Shown one piece after another: positions 1 to 7,470 of a DNA stretch of 19,451 bases (the first letter of the stretch is position 1; each line of letters starts with the position of its first letter). The stretch is from an uncultured Mitsuokella sp. (GTDB taxonomy: Bacteria > Bacillota > Negativicutes > Selenomonadales > Selenomonadaceae). A model generated the notes under the pieces. That model searched no databases. It saw only the letters and a list, made by a program, of their open reading frames with translations, and was not told the origin of the DNA. A program made the translations under genes and the position numbers. Location: contig CAAGMF010000143.1 of the NCBI GenBank assembly GCA_900770895.1, positions 1 through 19,451 of the forward strand, given 5' to 3'.

Positions 1-19
1 CACGACGCTCTTCCGATCT
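1..19. other. Illumina adapter remnant at contig end
   Basis: The first 19 bases read CACGACGCTCTTCCGATCT, which is the 3' end of the Illumina TruSeq universal adapter. On the minus strand it reads AGATCGGAAGAGC and onward, directly after the last flavoprotein codon. This is untrimmed sequencing adapter, not genome, so the window begins at a contig edge and the flavoprotein gene is artificially cut there. Confidence 0.95.
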
Positions 20-415
20 CTTGCCGATCGACAGCGTCTCGCCCGTCTTGACTGCCTGATAGTTCAGCTGGCCATAGCGGGCCGTGAGGCCCTTGAGACC
101 CTGCGGCGAGCTGGTGATGATTGTGGCGTTGGGGCAGATCTTGGCCATGAACGGGATGCCGCCGGAATGATCGGGCTCGACATGGCTCGATACGATGTAG
201 TCGATTTTCGCCGGATCGATGACGCTCTCGATGCGCTCGAGCAGCTCCGGCTCGAAGCCGTGCTTCACCGTATCGATGAGCGTGATTTTGTCATCGAGGA
301 TGAGGTAGGCGTTATACGTCGAGCCGCGGCCGGTCTGATAGCCGTGGAACGAGCGCATCGACCAGTCGATGGCTCCTACCCAGTATATATTTTCAGAGAT
401 TTTTACTGCTTCCAT
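20..415 (-). CDS. fprA: FprA-type A flavoprotein / flavodiiron protein, N-terminal part
   Basis: This is the N-terminal 132 residues of an A-type flavoprotein (flavodiiron protein). The family reduces O2 or NO at a diiron site in the cytoplasm, taking electrons through FMN from rubredoxin or a similar donor. The visible part is the metallo-beta-lactamase-like domain: it opens MEAVKISENIYWVGAIDW, and residues 78-83 read HVEPDH, the family's H-x-E-x-D-H iron-ligand motif. The rest of that domain and the flavodoxin domain would lie beyond the contig end. The ATG at 415-413 is preceded by AGGAG (428-424 on this strand) at 8-nt spacing. The gene diverges from the RND efflux operon and has a good promoter of its own. 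Whether it acts mainly on O2 or NO cannot be told from this part. Confidence 0.93.
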
Positions 416-448
416 TCGTAAAGCTCCTTTCGCACTTCATGGTTATCG

Positions 449-498
449 GTTTACTATTCCATTTTACCGCGTACCAGGGCATTTGGCAATTAGTAAAC
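449..498. promoter_or_regulatory. Inverted repeat bracketing the fprA promoter (candidate operator pair)
   Basis: GTTTACTA at 449-456 is the exact reverse complement of TAGTAAAC at 491-498. The arms lie 42 bp apart, about four helical turns. For the minus-strand promoter, one arm covers the predicted start site and the other lies just upstream of the -35. This suits a regulator that binds both sites or loops the DNA. The regulator is not in the window. Confidence 0.4.
461..489 (-). promoter_or_regulatory. Promoter of the fprA-type gene
   Basis: On the minus strand the -35 is TTGCCA (489-484), the spacer is 17 nt, and the -10 is TAAAAT (466-461). Transcription would start near 454, giving a leader of about 39 nt. 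Both hexamers are close to sigma-70/SigA consensus. Confidence 0.7.
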
Positions 499-530
499 TT
501 CAGATGAACAATATAAAATTTCCCTAAACG

Positions 531-544
531 ATAAATATATTTAT
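531..544. promoter_or_regulatory. AT-rich 14-bp palindrome upstream of the efflux promoter
   Basis: ATAAATATATTTAT is a perfect 14-bp palindrome. It ends 23 bp before the -10 of the efflux operon, next to where a -35 would lie, so it may be an operator. AT-rich palindromes also arise by chance, so this is only a candidate. Confidence 0.3.
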
Positions 545-564
545 AGCAAAACGGTTCACATTTA

Positions 565-573
565 TGCTAGAAT
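565..573 (+). promoter_or_regulatory. Extended -10 promoter of the RND efflux operon
   Basis: TGCTAGAAT is an extended -10 (TG-n-TAGAAT, five of six matches to TATAAT) with no convincing -35. Transcription would start near 580. That leaves room for the ribosome site of the ATG at 606 and argues against the in-frame TTG at 585. Confidence 0.5.
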
Positions 574-605
574 GAGAGGGTAGATTGTATAAAAGGATGA
601 AGTGT

Positions 606-1895
606 ATGAGACATAGTATTCACAATCTGAGCCGGAAGCAGTTCCGCATCGCGGGGGCCGTGGTCGTCGTCCTGCTCATGGCGGCGCTATATGTGTATAT
701 GGGGCAGGGGCGCAAGCTGGCCCAGAATATCCGCCACGACAAGCCGCTCGTGCAGGTCATGCGCATCGACCGTCAGGATATGATGCGCCATATCGCGCTG
801 TCCGGCCAGACGGTGGCCGACGCGAATATCGCGCTGGCGCCGAAGTATACGGGGCGCATCGTCGCCGTGTACGCGGATCTCGGCGACCACGTGACGGCGG
901 GACAGGTGCTCATGGTCCAGGATATGGGCGACCTCGATATATCGATACGTGAGAGCCAGGCGGCGGCTGGGGCAGCCTGGTCGGATGCCCAGGTGGCGGC
1001 GGCGACCTACGATGCGAATTATATAAAAGCGCGCAATGACCTCGCCGTCGTGGAGGACAAGTATGAGCGCAACAAATATCTTTTCTCCATCGGGGCCATA
1101 TCGCAGGATACGCTGGATGCGGTGAAGCAGGAATACATGAGCTCGAAAGCGTCGTTCGAAGTGCTGGCCAATCAGGCGAATGCCGATAGTGACGGCTCGC
1201 CCGCCAGCGTAGCGTCGAAGGAATACGCGGCTCAGAAGAATGAGCATCAGCGCGAGGCGCTCGAGAAGCAGCGCGATGATATGATCCTGCGCGCTCCGCG
1301 GGATGGCGTCATCGGCTATCGTTCCGCCGAGGTCGGTGCCATAGCGCCGGCCGGGACGAAGACGTTCTCGCTCGTCGACAACAGCCATATCAATGTAGAC
1401 TGCACGCTGTCAGAGAGCGATGCTGCCATACTGCAGCCAGGGATGGAGGTCGTCATGACCATCGATGCACTGGGCGGCGACTACAATGGGCGCATCATCT
1501 ATGTCAGCCCGGCCATGGATGATACATCGAAGACGTATCAGGTGCGCATCGAGCTCGATGAGTCGCCGGAGAATATAAAGGCGGGCCTGTTCGCTCATAC
1601 GGCGATCGATATCCTGCAGCGCGAGCAGACGCTGTTCGTACCGAAGGAGGCCGTGATGTCGCGCAATGGCCGGCAGACACTGTTCGTACTGCGGAGCGAT
1701 GGCAGCGTCACGGAGCGCGAGGTGAAGATCGGTCTCATCAATGATGAGTCTGAGGAAATCATCGATGGTATAGAAGATGGGGATGTCGTCGTGCTCACGA
1801 ATCAGGACAAGCTGTCTGATGGTACAGCGGTGCAGGCAGTATGGAGCAGCGACAGCGAAGCCGGAGCCGCCGGAGCGGAGGCGCATGCGTCGTGA
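606..1895 (+). CDS. RND efflux periplasmic adaptor (membrane fusion protein)
   Basis: This 429-residue protein is the adaptor (HlyD/AcrA-like membrane fusion protein) that would link the RND pump to an outer-membrane channel. One inner-membrane anchor spans about residues 14-32, rich in V, L and A. A first lipoyl half lies near 74-100 (YTGRIVAVYADLGDHVTAGQ), then a helical hairpin rich in K, E, Q and A near 105-230. The second lipoyl half (LRAPRDGVIGYRSAEVGAIA) is near 232-255 and a beta-barrel follows. I chose ATG 606 because AAGGA (593-597) lies 8 nt upstream; the in-frame TTG at 585 would begin about 5 nt from the predicted transcript start. The stop overlaps the pump's GTG, so the two are translationally coupled. 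The C-terminal tail is low-complexity A/S/E. Substrate unknown. Confidence 0.92.
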   Translation: MRHSIHNLSRKQFRIAGAVVVVLLMAALYVYMGQGRKLAQNIRHDKPLVQVMRIDRQDMMRHIALSGQTVADANIALAPKYTGRIVAVYADLGDHVTAGQVLMVQDMGDLDISIRESQAAAGAAWSDAQVAAATYDANYIKARNDLAVVEDKYERNKYLFSIGAISQDTLDAVKQEYMSSKASFEVLANQANADSDGSPASVASKEYAAQKNEHQREALEKQRDDMILRAPRDGVIGYRSAEVGAIAPAGTKTFSLVDNSHINVDCTLSESDAAILQPGMEVVMTIDALGGDYNGRIIYVSPAMDDTSKTYQVRIELDESPENIKAGLFAHTAIDILQREQTLFVPKEAVMSRNGRQTLFVLRSDGSVTEREVKIGLINDESEEIIDGIEDGDVVVLTNQDKLSDGTAVQAVWSSDSEAGAAGAEAHAS

Positions 1896-4800
1896 ACATA
1901 ACCCGTCTATCTATCAAGCGCCCGGTCGGCATATCGATGATCGTGGCTTTCTTCGTGGTACTGGGCTGCTACAGCTACTACCGCATCGGCGTCGAGCTGC
2001 TGCCGGCGCTGAATACGCCGTATGTGACGGTCCGCGTGAAATATCCGGGGGCCAGTGCCGAGTCGGTCGAGCAGGAGATCGTAAAGCCCATCGAGGACGC
2101 TGTCTCCTCGGTGTCGAATGTAAAGAAGATAACATCGACGGCCAGCTATGAGCAGGCACGCGTGGGGCTCGAGCTCGAGTTCGATGCGGATGCGGATGCC
2201 GCAGCTATCGATGCGACGAAAAAGGTCGAAGCCATCATGCGCAAGCTGCCTGATGAGGCCGAGACACCGGTCGTCATCAAGCGCGATATGAACGCCAAGC
2301 CAATCGTCGAGCTCGCGGTCATGTCTCAGCACAGTCTGGCTGACACCTATTCGGAGACTGAGAATGTATTCCAGGAAGTGCTGCAGCAGGCCGGGGGTGT
2401 CTCGGAGGTCGAGCTGCATGGCGGGCGCGACAAAGAAGTTGCAATCGAGGTCGACCGCGACAAGATGGCGGCCTACAAGCTGACGCTCACGCGCATCGCG
2501 AATGCGATCAAGGCGGAAAACCAGCTGCTGCCGTCCGGCTCTGTCTATACGGAGCAGACGAAATCCGATGTGCGCGTCATCGCCCAGTATGCCAAGGCAG
2601 CCGATATCGAGAAGGTCCAGGTCAAGAATACTGATAACAAGCCTGTACCGCTGACAGCTGTAGCTACCGTCCGCGAGCAGGATGCCCGCATCGAGCGCTA
2701 TGGTCGTCTGAATGGCGAGGACTCGGTCAATGTCCTGATCTATAAGAACAGTGATGCGAATGTCGTCCAGACGGCGGCCAATATCCTCGACAGCGTGCAG
2801 AAGCTGCGCAAGAACTATCCGGACTACCAGTTCGTCGTCGTGTCGAATGACGCCGACTATGTCAATACCTCGCTGCATAACACGCTGGGGACGCTCATCG
2901 AGGGCCTGATCACGACCGGACTCGTGCTGTTCCTGTTCCTGCGCGGCTGGCGCTCGACGGCAGCTGTCATGATCGCCATACCGACCTCGCTCATCTCGAC
3001 GTTCTTCGCGATGTATATATTCGGCTTTACATTCAATATGATGTCGCTCATGGGCATGACGCTGTGCGTCGGCATACTCGTCGATGACTCAATCGTCGTG
3101 CTCGAGAATATCACGCGCCATCTGCGCATGGGCGAGGCGCCGGATGTGGCAGCGGAGAAGGGGCGTACCGAGATCGGCATGGCGGCGGTAGCCATCACGC
3201 TCTGCGATGCCGCGGTGTTCATGCCGATTGCCTTCATGAATGGCATGACGGGGCAGTATTTCCGTCAGTTCGGTCTGACCATCGTTTTTGCCGGGGCGTT
3301 CTCGTTGTTCGTGTCCTTTACCCTGACGCCGATGATGGCGTCGCGGTTCTTCCGGGGCGGCTTTCATCCCGACAAGACACGTCTCTGGAATTTCATGGAC
3401 CGGCTCGAGGCGGCGGCAATCAGGAAATACGATGCGATCCTGGACTGGAGCCTCGGACATCAGCGCAAGCTGCTCGTGGGCATCGTGGCCGTATTCGCCG
3501 GCGTCATGGCGCTCGTGCCGCTGGGGCTCGTGGGCATGGAGTATATGCCCCAGACCGATGAGTCATCATTTACCATAAACATCCAGGCCCCCGTGCGCTC
3601 GTCCGCCGAGGTCAGCAACCGCGTGGCCAGGCAGCTGGAGGAAAAGCTCAGCGAGATACCGGAAGTGCGCTACTACATGACGCATGCCGGCGGCTCTACC
3701 GCCTATGAGGGGCGGATCAAGGTCGAGCTCGTACCGCGGCAGGAACGCAGCCGCTCGGTATGGGAGGTAGCCAACGAGGTGCGCGATTTCGCTGCGGGGA
3801 TCAAGGAAGCCGATGTCCGCGTATCCGAGACGCAGACCTCCGTAGCCGGTATATCCGGTGGCGGTGGTGCCCGCAATGGCGGTGGCACGCTCCAGATCGA
3901 GCTGCGCGGTAACAACAATGAGGAACTGAACAGTGCAGCGGAGCGCGTCATGCAGATACTCGAGAAGGATGTGCCTGGAGTCACAGATGTGAACAGCTCC
4001 TATACGGAGGGCATGCCCGAGCTGCAGCTGACCGTAGATCGCGAGCGTCTCAAGACATACGGTACGTCGCTCGATGATGTCGATACCGCATTTTCCTCCG
4101 CCATATCGGGCGTATCGGCTGGTGAGCTGAAGAATGATGCGCTGAATGGCGGCCAGGATACGAAGATAAAAGTCCGGTTCCGCGGCGCCGATGGATTCAA
4201 GGCCTCGGACGTATCGCGCGTGCCGCTCTCGGCCAATGGCAAGCTCATCTACCTCGGTGATGTGGCGACAATCAAGAACGGCCGCGGTCCCGTCAGCATC
4301 CGGCGCGTCGACAAGCAGCGCTCCGTAGCGATCGGCGCCAATACAAGTGGGCGGCCCGTGGGCGATGTCACCAAGGATGTGAAGAAAGCACTGAAGAAAG
4401 CCGATCTCGGCAGTACGGTTACCTACAGGTTCAAAGGCCAGTCAACGAAGATGGATGAGACATTCACCGAGCTCATCAGCGCGCTGCTGCTGGCACTCGT
4501 GCTCATATACATGCTGCTGGCCGTGCTCTATGAATCGGTCATAACGCCGTTCATCCGCATGTTCTCGCTGCCGCTGGGCCTCATCGGCTCCATATTTCTG
4601 TTGTTCCTGACGCATAATACCCTGAACCTGTACTCCATGATCGGTATACTCGTCATGGACGGTATCGTGGCGAAGAACGGCACGCTGCTCATCGACTATA
4701 CGCTGACGCTCATGGATCGAGGCATGACGGCGCTCGAGGCTGTAAAGGAAGCCGGCCGCGTCCGACTCAAGCCGATATTCATGACGACGATCACGATGAT

Positions 4801-4996
4801 GGTCGGCATGCTGCCGACGGCTCTGGCCATGACGGCCGGATCCGAGACACGCTCGTCCATGGCCTGGGTCATCATCGGCGGTCTGCTGACCTCTACGGTG
4901 TTCACACTCGTCGTCATTCCGATTATTTTCCTCTTTTTTGCGAAAAAAACTCCAAATCTTGTCATGCAGGGGGTTGCCAAAAAGGAAGAGTCGTAG
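1892..4996 (+). CDS. RND family efflux pump (HAE1/AcrB-like inner-membrane transporter)
   Basis: This proton-driven resistance-nodulation-division pump has 1034 residues, the usual size for the hydrophobe/amphiphile (AcrB-like) family. It opens NITRLSIKRPVGISM with TM1, followed by a large periplasmic loop and TM2-6. TM4 carries ILVDDSIVVLEN with the proton-relay pair D398-D399, matching D407-D408 of AcrB. A second large loop follows, and TM10 has MDGIVAKNGTLL with K928, matching AcrB K940. All three relay residues are therefore present. The start is GTG 1892, overlapping the adaptor's stop as GTGA, with GGAGG at 1877-1881. The in-frame upstream codons lie inside the adaptor gene and lack a family-like sequence. 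No TolC-like outer-membrane channel is in the window. The last codons contain the promoter of the tRNA. Substrates (drugs, bile salts, metals) cannot be assigned. Confidence 0.95.
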   Translation: MNITRLSIKRPVGISMIVAFFVVLGCYSYYRIGVELLPALNTPYVTVRVKYPGASAESVEQEIVKPIEDAVSSVSNVKKITSTASYEQARVGLELEFDADADAAAIDATKKVEAIMRKLPDEAETPVVIKRDMNAKPIVELAVMSQHSLADTYSETENVFQEVLQQAGGVSEVELHGGRDKEVAIEVDRDKMAAYKLTLTRIANAIKAENQLLPSGSVYTEQTKSDVRVIAQYAKAADIEKVQVKNTDNKPVPLTAVATVREQDARIERYGRLNGEDSVNVLIYKNSDANVVQTAANILDSVQKLRKNYPDYQFVVVSNDADYVNTSLHNTLGTLIEGLITTGLVLFLFLRGWRSTAAVMIAIPTSLISTFFAMYIFGFTFNMMSLMGMTLCVGILVDDSIVVLENITRHLRMGEAPDVAAEKGRTEIGMAAVAITLCDAAVFMPIAFMNGMTGQYFRQFGLTIVFAGAFSLFVSFTLTPMMASRFFRGGFHPDKTRLWNFMDRLEAAAIRKYDAILDWSLGHQRKLLVGIVAVFAGVMALVPLGLVGMEYMPQTDESSFTINIQAPVRSSAEVSNRVARQLEEKLSEIPEVRYYMTHAGGSTAYEGRIKVELVPRQERSRSVWEVANEVRDFAAGIKEADVRVSETQTSVAGISGGGGARNGGGTLQIELRGNNNEELNSAAERVMQILEKDVPGVTDVNSSYTEGMPELQLTVDRERLKTYGTSLDDVDTAFSSAISGVSAGELKNDALNGGQDTKIKVRFRGADGFKASDVSRVPLSANGKLIYLGDVATIKNGRGPVSIRRVDKQRSVAIGANTSGRPVGDVTKDVKKALKKADLGSTVTYRFKGQSTKMDETFTELISALLLALVLIYMLLAVLYESVITPFIRMFSLPLGLIGSIFLLFLTHNTLNLYSMIGILVMDGIVAKNGTLLIDYTLTLMDRGMTALEAVKEAGRVRLKPIFMTTITMMVGMLPTALAMTAGSETRSSMAWVIIGGLLTSTVFTLVVIPIIFLFFAKKTPNLVMQGVAKKEES

Positions 4997-5002
4997 TATA
5001 AT
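4974..5002 (+). promoter_or_regulatory. Promoter of tRNA-Pro, partly inside the pump gene
   Basis: The -35 is TTGCCA (4974-4979), the spacer is 17 nt, and the -10 is a consensus TATAAT (4997-5002) starting on the base after the pump's TAG stop. The predicted start is near 5009, six bases before the mature tRNA, which implies a very short 5' leader. Confidence 0.8.
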
Positions 5003-5014
5003 TATTTTTGTTGT

Positions 5015-5091
5015 CGGGATGTGGCGCAGTTTGGTAGCGCGCATCGTTCGGGACGATGAGGCCGCAGGTTCGAACCCTGTCATCCCGACCA
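5015..5091 (+). tRNA. tRNA-Pro (anticodon CGG)
   Basis: This is a complete 77-nt cloverleaf. The acceptor arms CGGGATG and CATCCCG pair fully, giving the C1-G72 pair typical of bacterial tRNA-Pro. The D arm is GCGC/GCGC and the anticodon stem is CATCG/CGATG. The loop is TTCGGGA, so the anticodon is CGG with G37. The T arm is GCAGG-TTCGAAC-CCTGT, and the CCA end is encoded. It reads the CCG proline codon, which is common in this window. It is transcribed from its own promoter and ends at two hairpin terminators. Confidence 0.97.
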
Positions 5092-5104
5092 GTTTGAAAG
5101 TCAG

Positions 5105-5133
5105 AAGAGGCTGTGGAGTACAGCCTCTTTTTT
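5105..5133 (+). terminator. Rho-independent terminator after tRNA-Pro
   Basis: AAGAGGCTGT (5105-5114) pairs perfectly with ACAGCCTCTT (5120-5129) around a 5-nt loop, followed by a T run. It lies 13 nt after the CCA end and would also stop read-through from the efflux operon. Confidence 0.9.
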
Positions 5134-5169
5134 GTTTCCAAACCTTCGACTCAGGGAAGCAGTTTTGCA

Positions 5170-5198
5170 AAGCCTGACCTTTATCGGTCGGGCTTTTT
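5170..5198 (+). terminator. Second, tandem terminator
   Basis: AAGCCTGACC (5170-5179) pairs with GGTCGGGCTT (5186-5195) with one T-G wobble around a 6-nt loop, and the T run continues to 5198. It backs up the first terminator just before the nitroreductase promoter. Confidence 0.8.
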
Positions 5199-5228
5199 GT
5201 GTACCTATAGAAGGTTGGGAGTGATATG

Positions 5229-5237
5229 TGGTATAAT
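5229..5237 (+). promoter_or_regulatory. Extended -10 promoter of the nitroreductase gene
   Basis: TGGTATAAT is a perfect extended -10 (TG-n-TATAAT). No good -35 is seen at 16-18 nt. Transcription would start near 5244, a leader of about 36 nt. Confidence 0.6.
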
Positions 5238-5279
5238 TGTTCTAGATTAAAAACTGAATGATTATGTGGGGTGGATATC

Positions 5280-5801
5280 ATGAATACTATGGAAGCCATA
5301 AAGAATCGCCGCAGTGTGCGTCGCTATGCGGAGGGCAAGATCGCGCCGGAGGTGCTGCATGAGGTCATCGAGGCCGGGCTGCTGGCGCCGTCCGGGCATA
5401 GCAAGTATCCCTATGATCTGTATGTGGTGCAGGATCCGGAGCTGCTGGTAAAACTGTCGCAGAGCCGGGCGGCGGCGAAGATGCTGGAGCATGCGGCAGC
5501 GGCGATCGTCGTCTGCGGCCGGCCGGAGACCAGCGATGTCTGGGTCGAGGACTGCGCGCTCGTCATGGGCTATATGCATCTGGCTGCCTATAGTCTCGGA
5601 CTCGGCAGCTGCTGGGTGCAGCTGCGTCTGCGCACGCGTGTGGATGGCAGCGATACGGTGCAGTATGTACGCGATGTGCTGTCGCTGCCGGATGATGTAG
5701 CGCCGGAGGCCGTGCTTTCACTGGGGTTGCCGGGGCAGGAGCTTCATCCGCATACGGAGGAAAAGCTGCGCTGGGATGCCGTCCATGAGGTCGAGCGGTG
5801 A
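5280..5801 (+). CDS. Nitroreductase family protein (FMN-dependent)
   Basis: This 173-residue cytoplasmic flavoprotein belongs to the nitroreductase family, whose members use FMN and NAD(P)H to reduce nitro compounds, quinones or related substrates. Early residues MEAIKNRRSVRRY form the family's FMN-phosphate-binding start. LLAPSGHSKYPYDLYVV follows, then a mid-protein VEDCALVMGYMHLAAYSLGLGSCWV helix and strand and a late VLSLGLPGQ segment, all in family order. It is at the short end of the family. ATG 5280 is preferred, with a GGGGTGG-like site at 5268-5274; the GTG at 5271 is in frame but has no ribosome site. The stop overlaps the next gene by four bases, so the pair is probably co-translated. 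The physiological substrate is unknown. Confidence 0.9.
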   Translation: MNTMEAIKNRRSVRRYAEGKIAPEVLHEVIEAGLLAPSGHSKYPYDLYVVQDPELLVKLSQSRAAAKMLEHAAAAIVVCGRPETSDVWVEDCALVMGYMHLAAYSLGLGSCWVQLRLRTRVDGSDTVQYVRDVLSLPDDVAPEAVLSLGLPGQELHPHTEEKLRWDAVHEVER

Positions 5802-6511
5802 GCAGGCGGCGCCTGATCGGGATAGCGCTCGCCGTATATCTGTGCATCATGGTGGCGGGCGGCGTCGCCTATTATGTGGTCGATCATATGCCGGGTTCAC
5901 AGCCGCCGGCTGCCAGCTCGGCATCGCCGACTACGAGCTCGGCAGCATCGATGTCTGATGCAGAGCAGCAGGCGATGGCGCAGGCAAAGCAGCAGCGTGA
6001 GGCTCGCGAGGCCCGCATCGATGAGCTGGAGCAGTCGATGCAGGTTGAGACGGTGAGCGGCAATACGTATTACCGCTTCCCGCTCGCGCGGGCGGCAGAT
6101 CTCTCCAGCGGGCTTTACTTGGAGGCTTTCGTGCGCCGGGGGAATCAGGGCGTGCAGTTGCTGGGGGAGATCGTCTACCACTATACGATCGATGATCCGG
6201 CCCAGACGGCCTGGATCTATGGTGACCACCTGACACTGTCGGCAAGGGGGCAGTCTGTGGATATCGTGCTGCAGCCGGAGCGCCAGCAGCGGAGCATGGC
6301 GCAGGATGCGGGTGCGCTGACGGAGCGGAGCCAGTTCACATTCGATGCGGACGCTCTCGCAGTCGCGCGGGCTGCTGCCGCTGGCGGCGGGCAGCTGGTG
6401 TACTACAAGGCCGGTGGCAAGTCGCGCTCGCAGGCAATCAGCAGCGAGGAAATCCAGCAGCTGGGGCAGATGATCGAGCTGTATGAGCTGCTGGCGCAGG
6501 AGGAAGAGTGA
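5798..6511 (+). CDS. Membrane-anchored protein of unknown function
   Basis: I do not recognise this 237-residue protein. It has a short basic N-terminus (SRRR), then one hydrophobic segment at about residues 6-26 that is either a membrane anchor or an uncleaved signal. Next comes a low-complexity linker of A, S, P and T (about 32-52) and a charged, Q- and A-rich helix near 53-80 with coiled-coil character. A likely beta-rich domain follows (TYYRFPLARAADLSSGLYL onward) and an acidic C-terminal helix ending in EEE. The bulk should lie outside the inner membrane. The GTG start overlaps the nitroreductase stop as GTGA, so the two are in one operon; a functional link is only inference. Downstream is a palindromic repeat, not a clear terminator. 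Confidence 0.75.
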   Translation: MSRRRLIGIALAVYLCIMVAGGVAYYVVDHMPGSQPPAASSASPTTSSAASMSDAEQQAMAQAKQQREAREARIDELEQSMQVETVSGNTYYRFPLARAADLSSGLYLEAFVRRGNQGVQLLGEIVYHYTIDDPAQTAWIYGDHLTLSARGQSVDIVLQPERQQRSMAQDAGALTERSQFTFDADALAVARAAAAGGGQLVYYKAGGKSRSQAISSEEIQQLGQMIELYELLAQEEE

Positions 6512-6514
6512 AGG

Positions 6515-6537
6515 AGCCTTCCCCTGAGGGGAAGGCT
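6515..6537. repeat. Palindromic intergenic repeat, copy A
   Basis: AGCCTTCCCC and GGGGAAGGCT (10-bp perfect stem) flank a TGA loop, starting three bases after a stop codon. An identical 23-bp hairpin is at 12583-12605, and both copies are preceded by the same AAGG. No T run follows, so it resembles a dispersed repeat more than a standard terminator. Confidence 0.85.
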
Positions 6538-6599
6538 GTGTATGTGAGACGTACATCTGTATACATCCTTTGACTATGGTAAAATCTTAACAAAGGGGG

Positions 6600-6605
6600 T
6601 ATAAT
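6600..6605 (+). promoter_or_regulatory. Candidate -10 box for the HD-domain gene
   Basis: TATAAT is a consensus -10, 45 bases before the start codon. There is no good -35 at the usual distance; a TTGACT at 6570-6575 is 24 nt away, too far for a standard promoter. Confidence 0.4.
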
Positions 6606-6650
6606 AGAAAAGTATATTTTATATGTTAATTATTTGATGAGGCGTTTATA

Positions 6651-7448
6651 TTGGACGAGTTGCTTAGAGAGATGCATAGCTGGATGAATCAGTATATGCA
6701 TAGCTATGATACGGATGACCCTGAGGTGAAGCAGGGGATTGATATCAAGGTGATCCATACTGGCAAGGTGACGGCGATTGCTCGTGAGCTGGCCAGCTAT
6801 CTGGGGCTGTCGCAGCATGATGTGCAGCTGGCGGAGATTATGGGGCTGTTCCACGATGTGGGGCGGTTCAAGCAGTATACGGTTTACAAGACATTCAATG
6901 ATGCGCAGTCGGAGGATCACGCCGATCTCGGTCTGAGCGTGCTGGCGGAGCTGCCGCTCATGAAGCGCCTGAGTCCGCAGGATGAGGCGCTGGTGCGGTT
7001 CGCGATCAAGAACCACAACAAGAAGGCAATCGAGCCGACGGACGAGGTGCGGGCGCTATTTTTCGCCCGGCTGCTGCGCGATGCGGATAAGCTCGATATA
7101 TATCGGGTGCTGGCACCATACCTTGCTCCCGAGATGGCGGAGGATGCGCCGAAATTCATAACATCGGATGCGAGCCAGCTCGTGAGCGAGGATTTCGTGC
7201 GCGATTTTGCCGAGGGGAAGCAGGCGGATTATAATCGTCTGCGCACGCATGGCGACCGCAAGCTGGTGCGGCTGATGTGGGTCTATGATATCAATTTTGC
7301 CTGGACGCTGCGTGAGATCGTGAAACGCGGGTATGTGGACCTCATCATCAAGTATCTGCCGGACCAGCCCGGACTGGATGAGGGAATCAAGCGCTTGCGC
7401 GCTTATATAGATGAGAAATGTGCAGCTACGGATGTAGTGCCGTTCTGA
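6651..7448 (+). CDS. HD-domain protein (metal-dependent phosphohydrolase)
   Basis: This 265-residue cytoplasmic protein belongs to the HD superfamily. The metal-binding pattern is visible: H36 in VIHTGKV, H68-D69 in GLFHDVGRFKQY, H122 in KNHNKK, and D146 in LLRDADKLD. Members hydrolyse phosphate esters of nucleotides or nucleotide second messengers, and the substrate here cannot be inferred. The start is TTG 6651 with GAGG at 6639-6642, 8 nt upstream; the first in-frame ATG (6672) has no ribosome site. The 10-base stretch ATGCATAGCT occurs twice near the 5' end, giving MHSW and MHSY, which looks like a local duplication. The next gene, glnS, begins 22 bases after its stop with no terminator between, so the two are likely co-transcribed. 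Confidence 0.87.
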   Translation: MDELLREMHSWMNQYMHSYDTDDPEVKQGIDIKVIHTGKVTAIARELASYLGLSQHDVQLAEIMGLFHDVGRFKQYTVYKTFNDAQSEDHADLGLSVLAELPLMKRLSPQDEALVRFAIKNHNKKAIEPTDEVRALFFARLLRDADKLDIYRVLAPYLAPEMAEDAPKFITSDASQLVSEDFVRDFAEGKQADYNRLRTHGDRKLVRLMWVYDINFAWTLREIVKRGYVDLIIKYLPDQPGLDEGIKRLRAYIDEKCAATDVVPF

Positions 7449-7470
7449 AATAACTGGGAGAGTGGTATAT

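Noticed and set aside
167..421. An 84-codon plus-strand open frame at the contig start
   Set aside because: It is antisense to the flavodiiron gene, which has the H-x-E-x-D-H iron-ligand motif, a ribosome site and a promoter.
1907..2878. A 323-codon open frame on the minus strand inside the RND pump gene, and similar long antisense frames in the adaptor, glnS and DUF4127 genes
   Set aside because: All are antisense to well-recognised genes and show the same H/R/I/D-rich, motif-free translation.
4938..5177. A 79-codon plus-strand open frame running through the tRNA
   Set aside because: It overlaps the pump 3' end, the tRNA and a terminator, and its translation is read from tRNA and hairpin bases.
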